Notes: generated by a model not told the origin, from the sequence alone. A stretch of DNA of 64,000 bases from Streptomyces shenzhenensis (GCF_003688995.1 NZ_PENI01000002.1:248001-312000); one strand, 5' to 3'. Numbered from the stretch's first letter, positions 36,792 through 48,916 are shown. A program made the numbers and translations.

Positions 36792-37023
36792 GGCAAGCGC
36801 CTCCCTAGGCGATGTGTCAGGCACGTAACGCGCCCAAGCCACTGTACGTCCGGCCGTCACGCGTCAGCTCCGCGGTCCATGCTCACACGATCGAATGAAT
36901 GAGCGTCGAGATGTGCGAACGGCTGCTCACTCTCCGCTACATTCGCGCCGTTCATGAGGCCATAAGGGCTGCTCACAGGCAATCCGGGCATGTCGGCCCG
37001 GGAGGCAGGAGACCGTACCGCAT

Positions 37024-38505
37024 ATGACGGAACGACCCGTGCAGCGCACTCCAAACCGCCAGCTTGCCGCGCTCATCACGGAAGCGGGGTTCTCCAACGC
37101 GGGTCTGGCCCGTCGTGTGGATCAGCTCGGGCTGGAACACGGACTGGACCTCAGATACGACAAGACGTCGGTGACCCGATGGCTTCGGGGGCAGCAGCCC
37201 AGGGGCACCACGCCCGCCCTGATCGCGGAGGTCTTCACCCGCCGGCTCGGGCGCCGGCTCACCGCCCTGGACCTCGGCCTGGACGCCTGTGCCCCCGTCT
37301 ACGCCGGGCTGGAGTTCGCCGCAGGCCCCGAGGAGGCCATCGACATCGTCAGCGGGCTGTGGCGCAAGGACTCCGGCAGCCACGCCGAGCTGCGCAAGAT
37401 CGCGTTCACCGCGGCGGGGCTCGTGGTGCCCAGCCGGGACTGGCTGATCGGCCGGGCCGACGACAGGGTGGCCCGCGAAGAGCCCGCCCCCCGGGTGCCC
37501 GCGCAGGGCGGCCCCCTGTCGTCGGCGCGGTCCGCGGTACCCGCGGAGCGTTCGGCCTACGTCCCGCCGCGCCCGCGCGGCCAGGCGGACCGCGAGGCCG
37601 CCCACAAGGTCACCGGTGGTGACATCGCCGCGCTGCGCTCGGTCGGCGAGCTGTTCCGCGCCCTCGACGACCAGTACGGCGGCGGCCACGCCCGGCAGGC
37701 GCTCGTGCGCTACCTGGAGCACGAGTGCGAGCCGATGCTGCGCGGCGTCTACGGCGAGCAGACCGGCCGCCGGCTGTTCGCCGCGGCGGCCGATCTCACC
37801 CGGCTCGTCGGCTGGACGTCGTTCGACATCGCCGCGCACGGGCTGGCCCAGCGCTACTTCGTGCAGGCGCTGCGGCTCGCCCAGGCGGCGGCGGACCGGG
37901 CCTACGGTTCCTACGTCCTGGTCACCATGAGCCGGCAGGCCGTCTACCTCGGGCACGGACGGGAGGCCGTCCAGCTGGCGCGGGTGGCGCAGCAGGGGGT
38001 CGGGACCGGCGCCCCGCCGGTGATGCAGGCCCTGCTGCACTCCGTCGAGGCGCGTGCGCACGGCGTGCTCGGCGAGGTGCGGGCGTGCACGGGAGCGCTG
38101 GTGCGGGCCGAGCGTGCCCTGGAGGCGGCCCGGCCCGGTGACGAGGTGCCGTACTGGGCGCGCTTCTTCGACGAGGCGCAGCTCGCCGACGAGTTCGGGC
38201 ACTGCCACCGCGACCTCCAGCAGTTCCGCGCCGCCGCCCAGCACGCCGAACGCTCCCTGCGGCTGCGTGCCCCGGCGTACGCCCGCAGCCGGCTGTTCTG
38301 CCGGGTCGTCCTCGCCACGGCCCGGCTCGGCCTCGGCGAGCTCGACCAGGCGTGCGTGCTGGGCGCGGAGGCGGCCGGGCAGGCCACGGAGATGCGCTCG
38401 GTGCGCGCGCTGGAGTACGTCAGGGACTTCGAGCGGCGGCTGGAGCCGTACAAGGACGCGGCGCCGGTGCGCGGGTACCGCGAGAAGGTGGCGGCCCTCG
38501 GCTGA
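37024..38505 (+). CDS. Large HTH/TPR-like regulator (NsdA-type)
   Basis: A 493-residue cytoplasmic regulator. Residues ~10-65 hold an XRE-like HTH (QLAALITEAGFSNAGLARRVDQL, YDKTSVTRWLRG). From ~200 to the end there are helical pairs of TPR type (AVYLGHGREAVQLARVAQQG, AAQHAERSLRLRAPAYA). The arrangement resembles Streptomyces NsdA-like regulators of differentiation and antibiotic production. It is divergent from lipB. The ligand and targets are unknown. Confidence 0.85.
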   Translation: MTERPVQRTPNRQLAALITEAGFSNAGLARRVDQLGLEHGLDLRYDKTSVTRWLRGQQPRGTTPALIAEVFTRRLGRRLTALDLGLDACAPVYAGLEFAAGPEEAIDIVSGLWRKDSGSHAELRKIAFTAAGLVVPSRDWLIGRADDRVAREEPAPRVPAQGGPLSSARSAVPAERSAYVPPRPRGQADREAAHKVTGGDIAALRSVGELFRALDDQYGGGHARQALVRYLEHECEPMLRGVYGEQTGRRLFAAAADLTRLVGWTSFDIAAHGLAQRYFVQALRLAQAAADRAYGSYVLVTMSRQAVYLGHGREAVQLARVAQQGVGTGAPPVMQALLHSVEARAHGVLGEVRACTGALVRAERALEAARPGDEVPYWARFFDEAQLADEFGHCHRDLQQFRAAAQHAERSLRLRAPAYARSRLFCRVVLATARLGLGELDQACVLGAEAAGQATEMRSVRALEYVRDFERRLEPYKDAAPVRGYREKVAALG

Positions 38506-38532
38506 CCGGGGGCCGTCCCGGGCCGGCCCGGC

Positions 38533-39888
38533 TCAGGCCGCCTTCCGGAATGCGGGCAGCGGGTCGGCGCGGTGCATCGACCCGGTCGCGCCCAGGTCCG
38601 CCAGGACGGCCGCGGCGGCGCGGCGGGCCGAGTGCAGCGCGCCCTGGACGGTGCTGGTGTCACGGTGGTCGCCGCACACGTACAGGCCCGCCAGCAGCCG
38701 TACCGGGCGGTGCAGATCGTGCGGCGGGCGCATGGCGGGCACCGCCTCGGGGATGTGGTGCACGGCGAGGGTCTCCCAGCGGTCCGTCGGGGTGCCGTAG
38801 AGCCGGGACAGATGCATGCGTACGGCCGTGTCGACGCCCTCCGGGGGAGCGCCCAGGACCGTCGAGGAGACCAGTGCCCGGCCCGCGGGCGCGCGGCTCG
38901 GGTCGACCTCGCTGACGACCGCGGTGTGTGCGACCGGGCCGCCGCGGTCGGCGTCGAGCAGCAGCGAGGTCCCCGTCGCCGGGGGCTCGTCCGTCGTGTG
39001 GTGCACCACGGTCACCGGATGGAAGTCCGGCACCCGCAGGCCAGGCAGCAGTTCGGCGGCGGCGCGCGCGTCGGTCGCCAGCAGGACGGCCCGGCAGCGG
39101 ATCTCGCCGTGCTCGGCGGTGGTCACCGAGGTCGTGGAGACGGAGGTGACCCGGACCCCGGTGTGCACGGTGCCCGGCGGCAGCGCGCCGGCCAGCAGCT
39201 CCGGCAGCACCTCGGCCCCGCCCTCCGGCACGCACAGCCGGCCGGCGGCGAACGAGCGCAGCGCGAGGTCGGCGCACCGGCTGGAGGTGGTCAGTTCCGG
39301 GTCGCAGAGCAGGGCGGCGAGCAGCGGACGCAGAAAGCCGTCGACCGTGCGGGCCGGTGTGCCGCGGGCCACGAGCGCCTGGGCGGCGGGGAGTTCGGGG
39401 CGGGCGAGCAGACGCTCCACGGGGGTCGTGGCGATCCGGCCGAGCAGGGCGCGCAGCCGCAGGGGCGTGCCGATGTCGAGGGAGCGGGCGCCCGTTCGTG
39501 CGCCGGGCGCGGCCGAGCCCCTGGGGGCGCCCGCCAGGGCGCGCACCGCATGGAGTGCGCCCCTTGCGCTCCCCGTGCCCGCCGGTGCGCCCGCGCGGTG
39601 CCGGCGCCCGTCGTGGTGCAGCAGTACGCCCGGCGCGAAGCTGCGCAGGACAAGGGCGTCGAGCCCGGGCGTCAGGCGTAGTTCGGGATACGACGTGGAC
39701 AGGAGCTGTCCGAACCGGTCGAGCCGGAAGCCGTCGACCTTCTCCGTCGACATGCGGCCGCCGACACAAGGGGCGGCCTCCAGGACCGCGGTCGTCACAC
39801 CTGCGCTGGTGAGGTGATGGGCCGCCGACAGTCCGGCGATCCCGGCTCCGACGACGACGACGTCCGCCTGGTACACGGGCTCAAGCAC
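38533..39888 (-). CDS. FAD-dependent oxidoreductase (phytoene dehydrogenase-like)
   Basis: A 451-residue flavoprotein. The N-terminal dinucleotide fold VVVVGAGIAGLSAAHHL is followed by EAAPCVGGRMSTE, as in amine oxidases and phytoene desaturases. A second FAD region near the end reads GLYVCGDHRDTSTVQGALHSARRAA. GTG 39888 follows AGGAGGAG. The in-frame extension upstream overlaps non-coding DNA and was rejected. No carotenoid gene is near, so the substrate is unknown. Confidence 0.88.
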   Translation of the reverse strand: MLEPVYQADVVVVGAGIAGLSAAHHLTSAGVTTAVLEAAPCVGGRMSTEKVDGFRLDRFGQLLSTSYPELRLTPGLDALVLRSFAPGVLLHHDGRRHRAGAPAGTGSARGALHAVRALAGAPRGSAAPGARTGARSLDIGTPLRLRALLGRIATTPVERLLARPELPAAQALVARGTPARTVDGFLRPLLAALLCDPELTTSSRCADLALRSFAAGRLCVPEGGAEVLPELLAGALPPGTVHTGVRVTSVSTTSVTTAEHGEIRCRAVLLATDARAAAELLPGLRVPDFHPVTVVHHTTDEPPATGTSLLLDADRGGPVAHTAVVSEVDPSRAPAGRALVSSTVLGAPPEGVDTAVRMHLSRLYGTPTDRWETLAVHHIPEAVPAMRPPHDLHRPVRLLAGLYVCGDHRDTSTVQGALHSARRAAAAVLADLGATGSMHRADPLPAFRKAA

Positions 39889-40051
39889 GAGGCTCCTCCT
39901 CGACGTTGCGCGGCCGGTGGGGACCTCGTGCCCCCGACAGGCAGCAGAAATACCCGAGTTCGGGTCGAGGGTAGGGCCGCGACCGGTCAAGGACAGTCGC
40001 GCACTGACAGGGCACGGTCGCACGACGGTCGCATAGGGCCACAGGAGTCCG

Positions 40052-40945
40052 TCACGCCGCGCGGATCGCGTCCTCGATCCCCGGGAAGGCAAAGGCGAAG
40101 CCCGACTCCAACAGCCGCTTGGGCACCACCCGTTGGCTGCCCAGCACATCCCCGGCCAGCTCGCCGAGCACCACCCGCAGCACGGGAGCCGGCACCGCGC
40201 AGCGCGCCGGCCGGCGCAGCACCCGGCCCATGGCCGCGGTGACCTCACGGTTCGGCACCGGCTGCGGGGCCGTCAGATTGACCGGTCCTGACAGCTCCTC
40301 GGTGTCGATGAGATGACGCAGCGCGGCGACCGTGTCGTGCAGCGCGATGAACGACCAGTACTGCCACCCGTCGCCGAGCCGCCCCCCGAGTCCGGCCCGG
40401 AACAGCGGGAACAGCCGCCCGAAAGCACCGCCCCGGCGGCTCACCACCAGCCCGGTGCGCGGGTGCACCGTCCGGATCCCGGCCTCCTGCGCGGGCGCCG
40501 TCGCCTCCTCCCACTCCACGCACAGAGACGGCAGGAACCCGTCCCCCGGCGGCGCCTCCTCGTCCACGACCCGGTTCCCGGTCTCGCCGTAGTAGCCGAT
40601 CGCGCTGCCGTTCACGAACACCCGCGGCGGCTCCTCGAGCGCCGCTACGGCCTCCGCGAGCGTCGCCGTGCCCAGCACCCGGCTGTCCCGGATCCGCCGC
40701 TTGTAGGCGTCCGTCCACCGGTGGTCGCCCACCCCGGCGCCCGCCAGATTGACGACGGCGGCGCAGCCGGCCAGCCCGACCGCGTCCACGGACTGCCGCT
40801 CCGGGTCCCAGCGCACCTCGCCGGGGCCGCCGGGCGCGCGCCGGACCAGCCGCACCACCTCGTACCCGTCCGCCGTCAGGGACCGCACCAGGGCACTGCC
40901 GATGAGTCCGGACGCCCCCGCCACCGCGATGTGTGCATGCTCCAT
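40052..40945 (-). CDS. TIGR01777-family epimerase (SDR39U1-like)
   Basis: A 297-residue short-chain oxidoreductase. It starts MEHAHIAVAGASGLIGSALVRSL with the Rossmann motif GASGLIG. Other family marks are NLAGAGVGDHRWT, GYYGETGNRVVDE and a C-terminal RRPARCAVPAPVLRVVLGE with DUF1731-like VLGSQRVVPKRLLESGFAF. The substrate is unknown. It lies upstream of the FAD oxidoreductase on the same strand and diverges from an acetyltransferase. Confidence 0.9.
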   Translation of the reverse strand: MEHAHIAVAGASGLIGSALVRSLTADGYEVVRLVRRAPGGPGEVRWDPERQSVDAVGLAGCAAVVNLAGAGVGDHRWTDAYKRRIRDSRVLGTATLAEAVAALEEPPRVFVNGSAIGYYGETGNRVVDEEAPPGDGFLPSLCVEWEEATAPAQEAGIRTVHPRTGLVVSRRGGAFGRLFPLFRAGLGGRLGDGWQYWSFIALHDTVAALRHLIDTEELSGPVNLTAPQPVPNREVTAAMGRVLRRPARCAVPAPVLRVVLGELAGDVLGSQRVVPKRLLESGFAFAFPGIEDAIRAA

Positions 40946-41017
40946 GCCCCCATCCTGCCGGGCGCCCACCGCGAAACGCGGGGCGACGCTCCGCCTCCCC
41001 GGCCTACAGTGACCGCC

Positions 41018-41506
41018 ATGTCCGAACCGTACATACGCCACGCCAGGCCCGAGGACGAGGACGCCCTCAGCCTCCTCGACCGGGTCACCTGGTCACCCCT
41101 GCACGCCGTGCAGCCCAGGCCCCGGCCGCCCTACCCGCCCTTCTTCACCGAGCGCTGCGGGCCCGAGGACCATCTCGTCGCGGAACTCGACGGCGTCCTC
41201 GTCGGCTACATCCGGCTCGCCCTGTCCACCTCGCTGGCCTGCAACGCGCACGTCCGCCAGATCCAGGGGCTGGCCGTCGCCGAGTCGGCACGCGGCGCCG
41301 GGATCGGCCGGGCGCTGCTGCGGGCGGTGCAGGACGAGGCGCGGCGGCGCGGCGCCCGCCGCATCACGCTGCGCGTCCTCGGGCACAACACCCGGGCCCG
41401 GCGGCTCTACGAGTCCGAGGGCTTCGCCGTCGAAGGGGTGCTGCCCGGGGAGTTCCTCCTCGACGGCACCTACGTCGACGACGTGCTCATGGGACGCCCG
41501 CTGTGA
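41018..41506 (+). CDS. GNAT-family N-acetyltransferase
   Basis: A 162-residue cytoplasmic acetyl-CoA-dependent transferase. The core is IQGLAVAESARGAGIGRALLRAV, with the Arg/Gln-x-x-Gly-x-Gly/Ala motif that binds acetyl-CoA, followed by RITLRVLGHNTRARRLYESEGF. ATG 41018 is 72 bases from the divergent epimerase start. Its stop overlaps a possible small gene by GTGA. Substrate unknown. Confidence 0.9.
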   Translation: MSEPYIRHARPEDEDALSLLDRVTWSPLHAVQPRPRPPYPPFFTERCGPEDHLVAELDGVLVGYIRLALSTSLACNAHVRQIQGLAVAESARGAGIGRALLRAVQDEARRRGARRITLRVLGHNTRARRLYESEGFAVEGVLPGEFLLDGTYVDDVLMGRPL

Positions 41507-41643
41507 GCACGTCCAGGGGAGGGCCCGGACGTCCTGGCCAAGGCGTCGTGCTCCTCGTCGTGCGCGGACTTTTCCTGTGGGTCCTCACCGCCCGTCGGCT
41601 CGGGCTGCCGCCCACGCACGGGGCGCTGTTCCCGTCGGCCTGA
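41503..41643 (+). CDS. Possible 46-residue membrane protein
   Basis: A short frame starting with GTG that overlaps the acetyltransferase stop (GTGA). The translation carries one hydrophobic segment (GVVLLVVRGLFLWVLTA) and ends FPSA. The coupling and the helix suggest a real small gene, but no ribosome site or homologue is known to me. Confidence 0.4.
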   Translation: MSTSRGGPGRPGQGVVLLVVRGLFLWVLTARRLGLPPTHGALFPSA

Positions 41644-41828
41644 GCACGACCGGCCGGTCGGCGCGGGCCGGAACCCTCCGGCCGGCCCCTGACGTGGAGC
41701 CGTGCAGGCCCGGCGCCCGCGGCTCACCCACCGTCCCCGGCCCAGAACCGCCCCCCGTCCCCGACGGACTGCCCTGACCCAGGACCGGAGCGAGCAGCTG
41801 ACGGGACGGACCCGGACCCGGGTCCGCC

Positions 41829-43013
41829 TCACGAGGTGACCAGATGGCCCGTGTCCACCGGCGTCGTCGCGGTCGCCGCGCGCTGCGCGTCGCCCGCCAC
41901 CTCGTCCGCCGTCAGGACGTAGCCCGTCTCGTTGTCGGAGGTGGAGCGGGCGAAGACCACCCCGAACACCCGGCCGTCGGTGGTCAGCAGCGGGCCGCCG
42001 GAGTTGCCCGGGCGGACCGTCGAGCGGATCGAGTAGATCTCACGGGTGACCGTGGCATCGCTGTAGATGTTCTGGCCCGTCGCCCGGATCCGGTTCGCCA
42101 CCGTGGCCGCCTGGAGGTTCAGGCCGCCGTCCTGCGGATAGCCCGCGACCACCGCCGAGTCACCGCGCCGCGCGCCGTCGTCGAAGCTCAGCGCGGGCGC
42201 GGTCAGCCGCGGCACGTACAGCACCGCCACGTCCTTCTGCGGGTCGAACAGCACCACCTGGGACGTGTACACCTGCCCGACACCGCCGACCCGTACGCTC
42301 GGGCTGTCGATGCCCGCCACCACGTGCGCGTTCGTCATCACATGCTGCGGCGCGTACACGAAGCCGCTGCCCTCGCGGCCCTGGTTGCCCGAGGCGCCCT
42401 CGATCTTGACCGTGCTCAGCTGCGCCGCGTTCGTGGCGCTGACCGTCACGCTGTCGCCCGACGGCCGGGCGACCTCGGCCGTCGACTCGTTCTCGAACGG
42501 ATTGAACACCTGCGGGAAGCCCGCCTCCGTGAGCGCGGACGTGGCACGTGAGAACCAGGCGGGCGTGGTGTCCGGCATCGCGTTCTGCACCGTGCCCAGC
42601 ACCGCCGAGTTCCGGATCGCGGACGTCACCAGCGGCGACGACGACGCGCCGAGCACGCTCGCCGCCACCCAGGCCACGAGCAGCACGGCCACCGCGTTGG
42701 CCGCCGCGCCGCCCAGCCCGTCGGCCACCCGCAGCGGCCCCCGGTCCAGCTCGCGCCGCAGCCGCAGCGCCAGCCGCCCCGCCAGTTCGTGCCCCACCGC
42801 CGCCGGCACGAGCACCGTCAGCACGGCGGTCACCGTCGCCGCGGTCGTCCCGCGCGTGACCAGATCCATCACCCACGGCAGGATCCACACCCCGACCATC
42901 GCGCCGCCCACGAAACCGGCCAGCGAGACACAGCCGGCCACCAGTCCGCGCCGATAGCCGGATGCCGCGTACAAGAGGATCACCAGCACAAGCAGCACAT
43001 CGAGCAGGTCCAC
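41829..43013 (-). CDS. MarP-type membrane serine protease
   Basis: A 394-residue protease with four N-terminal membrane helices (residues ~1-125) of the CvpA/MarP type. An outer trypsin-like domain follows. The catalytic triad is visible: His in VMTNAHVVAG near 228, Asp in QKDVAVLYV near 261, and Ser in VRPGNSGGPL near 340. In mycobacteria MarP processes cell-wall hydrolases and supports acid and envelope stress survival. Here it is divergent from a peptidoglycan-recognition amidase, which suggests shared cell-wall work. Confidence 0.9.
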   Translation of the reverse strand: MDLLDVLLVLVILLYAASGYRRGLVAGCVSLAGFVGGAMVGVWILPWVMDLVTRGTTAATVTAVLTVLVPAAVGHELAGRLALRLRRELDRGPLRVADGLGGAAANAVAVLLVAWVAASVLGASSSPLVTSAIRNSAVLGTVQNAMPDTTPAWFSRATSALTEAGFPQVFNPFENESTAEVARPSGDSVTVSATNAAQLSTVKIEGASGNQGREGSGFVYAPQHVMTNAHVVAGIDSPSVRVGGVGQVYTSQVVLFDPQKDVAVLYVPRLTAPALSFDDGARRGDSAVVAGYPQDGGLNLQAATVANRIRATGQNIYSDATVTREIYSIRSTVRPGNSGGPLLTTDGRVFGVVFARSTSDNETGYVLTADEVAGDAQRAATATTPVDTGHLVTS

Positions 43014-43192
43014 GGAGCCGCCTTTCTCTCGGACCCCTTATTACGGGCGGGAGGGTCCCGGTGATCAGTCCCGCGCGCGGGACGGACCCGAACCGTCACG
43101 CCCGCGTGTATCCGCAGAAACGCCCCGGACCGGGATGATGGTTCCACCGGGTGGCACAGCACACATCGCGGGCGTGCCGGAAGGAACCCACA

Positions 43193-44020
43193 GTGAGGAC
43201 CATGTGGGTCTTCACGAGAACGCGCCGTCACGGGCGGACACGGCGCCGCGGCGCGCGCCGCGTGCCCCGGGCGGCCCTGGCGCTCGCCGCCTGTCTGCCC
43301 GGCGTCGTCGCCGGCCTCACGCTGCTGCTGTGCGCCCGCGGCGTGCAGAGCCCCGTCGCGCTGCCCCGGCCCGCGGCGCCGCGGGCCAGCGCGCCGCCGC
43401 CGTACCAGGCCGCCCAGCCCCGGATCGTGCCGCGCTCCGCCTGGCTGGACGCCACCGTGCGCCGCACCCAGCCGCCCCCGCGCTACGACGACGCGGTCGT
43501 CGCCGTCTTCGTCCACCACACCGACTCGCCCAACGGCTACGCCTGCGCCGACGCGCCCGAGGTCATCCGCCGCCTGTACGCGGGCCAGACCACCGGCCGC
43601 CACTGGGACGACATCGGCTACAACTTCCTCGTCGACCGCTGCGGCACCGTCTACGAGGGCCGCGCGGGCGGCATCGAACGCGCCGTCACCGGCGCCCACG
43701 CCCAGGGGTTCAACCACCGCACCGCCGGCATCGCCGCCATCGGCACCTTCACCGCCGGCATCCCGGTGCCCCGTGCGATGACCGACGCGATCGCCGCCCT
43801 GGCCGCCTGGAAGCTGAGCCCGGCCGGCGTCGACCCGCGCGCCGTCACCCAGCTCGTCTCCAGCAACGGCCACAGCCGCTACCCCGCCGGCGCCGTCGTC
43901 ACCCTGCCCGCCGTCGCCGGCCACGACATCGGCTACCCGACCAACTGCCCCGGCGCGGCCCTGACTGCCATGCTCCCCGACATCAGGAACACAGCGGCGC
44001 GCCTCCAGGGCCGGCGGTGA
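43193..44020 (+). CDS. Peptidoglycan-recognition/N-acetylmuramoyl-L-alanine amidase
   Basis: A 275-residue exported protein. An Arg-rich start (VRTMWVFTRTRRHGRTRR) and hydrophobic segment (ALALAACLPGVVAGLTLLLC) form a Tat-like or anchor signal. The amidase_2/PGRP domain spans ~75-265: VFVHHTDSPNGYAC, IGYNFLVDRCGTVYEGRAGGIERAV, IAAIGTFT, and PTNCPGAALT, with His and Cys zinc ligands. It would cleave or bind stem peptides. GTG 43193 follows AAGGAA by 6 bases. Confidence 0.88.
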   Translation: MRTMWVFTRTRRHGRTRRRGARRVPRAALALAACLPGVVAGLTLLLCARGVQSPVALPRPAAPRASAPPPYQAAQPRIVPRSAWLDATVRRTQPPPRYDDAVVAVFVHHTDSPNGYACADAPEVIRRLYAGQTTGRHWDDIGYNFLVDRCGTVYEGRAGGIERAVTGAHAQGFNHRTAGIAAIGTFTAGIPVPRAMTDAIAALAAWKLSPAGVDPRAVTQLVSSNGHSRYPAGAVVTLPAVAGHDIGYPTNCPGAALTAMLPDIRNTAARLQGRR

Positions 44021-44116
44021 GAGCCACGCACAGCAACGCCACAGCCACCGCGCAGCTCCCGCAGATCCGCCCGCCCTACGGTCGAGTACGACAACAGCCC
44101 ACCGGAGGTGGAGATC

Positions 44117-44380
44117 ATGCACAGCAGCCGTACGGACGTCACCGGAAGCACGGGAAGCGCCGGAGCCACGGAGGAGGCGGAGCAGCCGCGGCGCGGACGC
44201 TTCGGCCGTGGTCCCTGGACGGTGCTGGGCGTCGTCGCCGCCGTGCTGCTCGGTCCGGCCGCCGCCACCGCGTCGGCGCTCGACCAGGCCAACAAGGCGC
44301 CCCTGCACCCCGCCGTGCGGGCCGAGCAGACGCAGGCCTATCTGCCCACGGACACCAGCCGGCGGCGCGGCGCCGCCTGA
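44117..44380 (+). CDS. Small single-pass membrane protein
   Basis: An 87-residue protein with a polar, acidic N-terminus (MHSSRTDVTGSTGSAGATEEAEQ), a basic stretch RRGRFGRGPW, one membrane helix (VLGVVAAVLLGPAAATASA) and a short outer tail. ATG 44117 follows GGAGG by 8 bases. It lies 96 bases after the amidase gene on the same strand. No family recognised. Confidence 0.7.
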   Translation: MHSSRTDVTGSTGSAGATEEAEQPRRGRFGRGPWTVLGVVAAVLLGPAAATASALDQANKAPLHPAVRAEQTQAYLPTDTSRRRGAA

Positions 44381-44393
44381 CCCCGGCGCCGGC

Positions 44394-44912
44394 TCACTCC
44401 CGGAACCGGTCCCACAGCTTCGGATACCGCTCCGCGAGGACCCGCTCGCTCTCGAAGTCGAGCGGTGTGCCCTCCGGCTCGGCCGGCGCGGGCGCGATCC
44501 CCAGGTCCGGGGCCACCGTGCCGGTGAGCTGCTCGTACGCCTCGTCCGCCGCATAGCCAAGCTCCTCCCCGTCGCCGTCGATCTCCTCGTCGAAGTCGCC
44601 CAACAGATCGGCCAGTGAGTCCGGGTCGTGCAGCGCGCCCTCGAAGACGTCCCGGCCCTGGCCGATCAGCCAGCAGCGGAAGAAGTCGAAGGCGTCGTCG
44701 CTCGCTCCGTCCAGCAGCACCCAGGCCGCGCCCCACAGATCCCAGCGGTAGGCGCGGTTGTAGCGGGACTCGAAGTGACGGGCGAAGTCCAGCACCGACT
44801 CCGGGTCGAGCTGGGCGAGCCGCTCCACGAGCAGGTCGGCCTGGTCCTCCGCGTCGCCCTCGGCGGCCTCGCGGGCGGCGTCCACCAGCTCCCAGAACTC
44901 CATCTCGTCCAT
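44394..44912 (-). CDS. DUF4240 domain protein
   Basis: A 172-residue acidic cytoplasmic protein. It starts MDEMEFWELVDAAREAA and carries WGAAWVLLDGASDDAFDFFRCWLIGQG, the marks of DUF4240. The family has an unknown role and is common in Streptomyces. An in-frame ATG one codon earlier is equally possible. It is convergent with the small membrane gene at 44117. Confidence 0.85.
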   Translation of the reverse strand: MDEMEFWELVDAAREAAEGDAEDQADLLVERLAQLDPESVLDFARHFESRYNRAYRWDLWGAAWVLLDGASDDAFDFFRCWLIGQGRDVFEGALHDPDSLADLLGDFDEEIDGDGEELGYAADEAYEQLTGTVAPDLGIAPAPAEPEGTPLDFESERVLAERYPKLWDRFRE

Positions 44913-44968
44913 CACGGGTCAAGCATCGGGCCTGCGCGGGTGCGACGCACGCGGAGTGCACGTGATCG

Positions 44969-45943
44969 TCAGCCCCGGTACAGCCGGGCGAGCCGGGCGG
45001 CATCCCGCGCGAACCGCTCCCGCAGCGCCGCGGGCGCCAGCACCTCGACCTCCGGGCCGAGCGCGGTGAGCTGCGTGTACGCGACCTCCTCGGACTCCAC
45101 CGGCAGGGCCACCGTCACCCAGCCCGCCGGGTCCGCCTCGCCCGCGGACCGCAGCGCCTCCCGCGCGGAGAGCGGATCGACGACGTACCCGAGCCGTCGC
45201 ACCCCCTCCGCGGACAGCCGTACGACGACCTCGGCGCGCAGCAGCGACCGGGCGAACCGCTCGGCCTGCGCCGCCCAGAAGCCGGGCAGGTCGAACTCCT
45301 CGTCCCGGGCGAAGCGCGGTCCTCCGCCGTCGACGGCCGTGAACCGGTCCACCCGGTACGTCCGGAAGACGTCCGCGTCCGGGACCCGCGCGCACAGGTA
45401 CCAGGCGCCGGCCTTCAGCACCAGCCCGTACGGCTCCAGGGCGCGCTCCACCTCGGCCTCGCCGCGGCGGTAGCGGGCCGTGAGGCACCGGTCGTCCCAG
45501 ACGGCCTCGGCGACCGCGGGCAGCAGCGCGGGTGTCTCCGGCTCCCGGAACCAGCCGGGCGCGTCCAGATGGAACCGCTGCGCGGCCGCCCGCGGGGCGT
45601 CCCGCAGCGCGGGCAGCAGCGCGGCGGACACCTTCAGCCGCGCCGCCGAGGCCGCGTCCTGCAGCCCCATGTCACGCAGCGCTCCCGGCACCCCGCTCAG
45701 GAACAGCGCCTCGGCCTCGCCGCGCGCCAGCCCCGTCAGCCGCGTCCGGTACCCGCCGATCAGCCGGTAGCCGCCGGCCCGCCCCCGGTCCGCGTACACC
45801 GGGATCCCCGCCTCCGAGAGGGCCTGCGCGTCCCGCGTGACGGTCCGCTCCGACACCTCCAGTTCCTTGGCCAGTTCGGCGGCGGTCATGGCGGGCCGGG
45901 ACTGCAGCAGCAGCACCATCTTGATCAGCCGGGCAGCACGCAT
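44969..45943 (-). CDS. WYL-domain transcriptional regulator (YafY type)
   Basis: A 324-residue regulator. Residues ~1-60 form a DeoR-like HTH (MRAARLIKMVLLLQSRPAMTAAELAKEL, SERTVTRDAQAL). The WYL domain follows around residues 140-230, with AEVERALEPYGLVLKAGAWYLCARVP and RTYRVDRFTAV. A WCX extension ends the protein. WYL regulators sense small ligands or nucleic acids. ATG 45943 was chosen over an extended frame with a GGG-rich leader. Confidence 0.9.
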   Translation of the reverse strand: MRAARLIKMVLLLQSRPAMTAAELAKELEVSERTVTRDAQALSEAGIPVYADRGRAGGYRLIGGYRTRLTGLARGEAEALFLSGVPGALRDMGLQDAASAARLKVSAALLPALRDAPRAAAQRFHLDAPGWFREPETPALLPAVAEAVWDDRCLTARYRRGEAEVERALEPYGLVLKAGAWYLCARVPDADVFRTYRVDRFTAVDGGGPRFARDEEFDLPGFWAAQAERFARSLLRAEVVVRLSAEGVRRLGYVVDPLSAREALRSAGEADPAGWVTVALPVESEEVAYTQLTALGPEVEVLAPAALRERFARDAARLARLYRG

Positions 45944-46067
45944 TCCCCCATGATGCCGCCCGCCTCCGACAACGGGGCCCCACCGGCCCGAACGCACCGC
46001 GCCCCCGGCGACAGCCCCCGATGCGACGGGGCCGTCACCGGGGGCACGGCGACTGTATTTCTAGTTC

Positions 46068-48779
<2,712 letters not shown>

Positions 48780-48899
48780 GTCGCCGCCTTCCTCAGTCGA
48801 AGGGGGTTCCCTCATCGGTATAGGGATCAGGAGAGCCCTTGGTCTTTGGCAGGACAGGGCCTGGACTCGGGTGGTAGTCCGTCGGTGACTGTAACTCCC

Positions 48900-48916
48900 T
48901 GATCGATGATCGATCA
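48900..48916. promoter_or_regulatory. 17-bp perfect palindrome upstream of aceE
   Basis: TGATCGATGATCGATCA has two perfect 8-base arms around a central G. It lies 121-137 bases before the aceE ATG, in a less GC-rich island. GntR/FCD regulators bind short dyads of this size, and such a regulator gene lies just upstream, so it is the best candidate operator. Binding is inferred. Confidence 0.65.
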
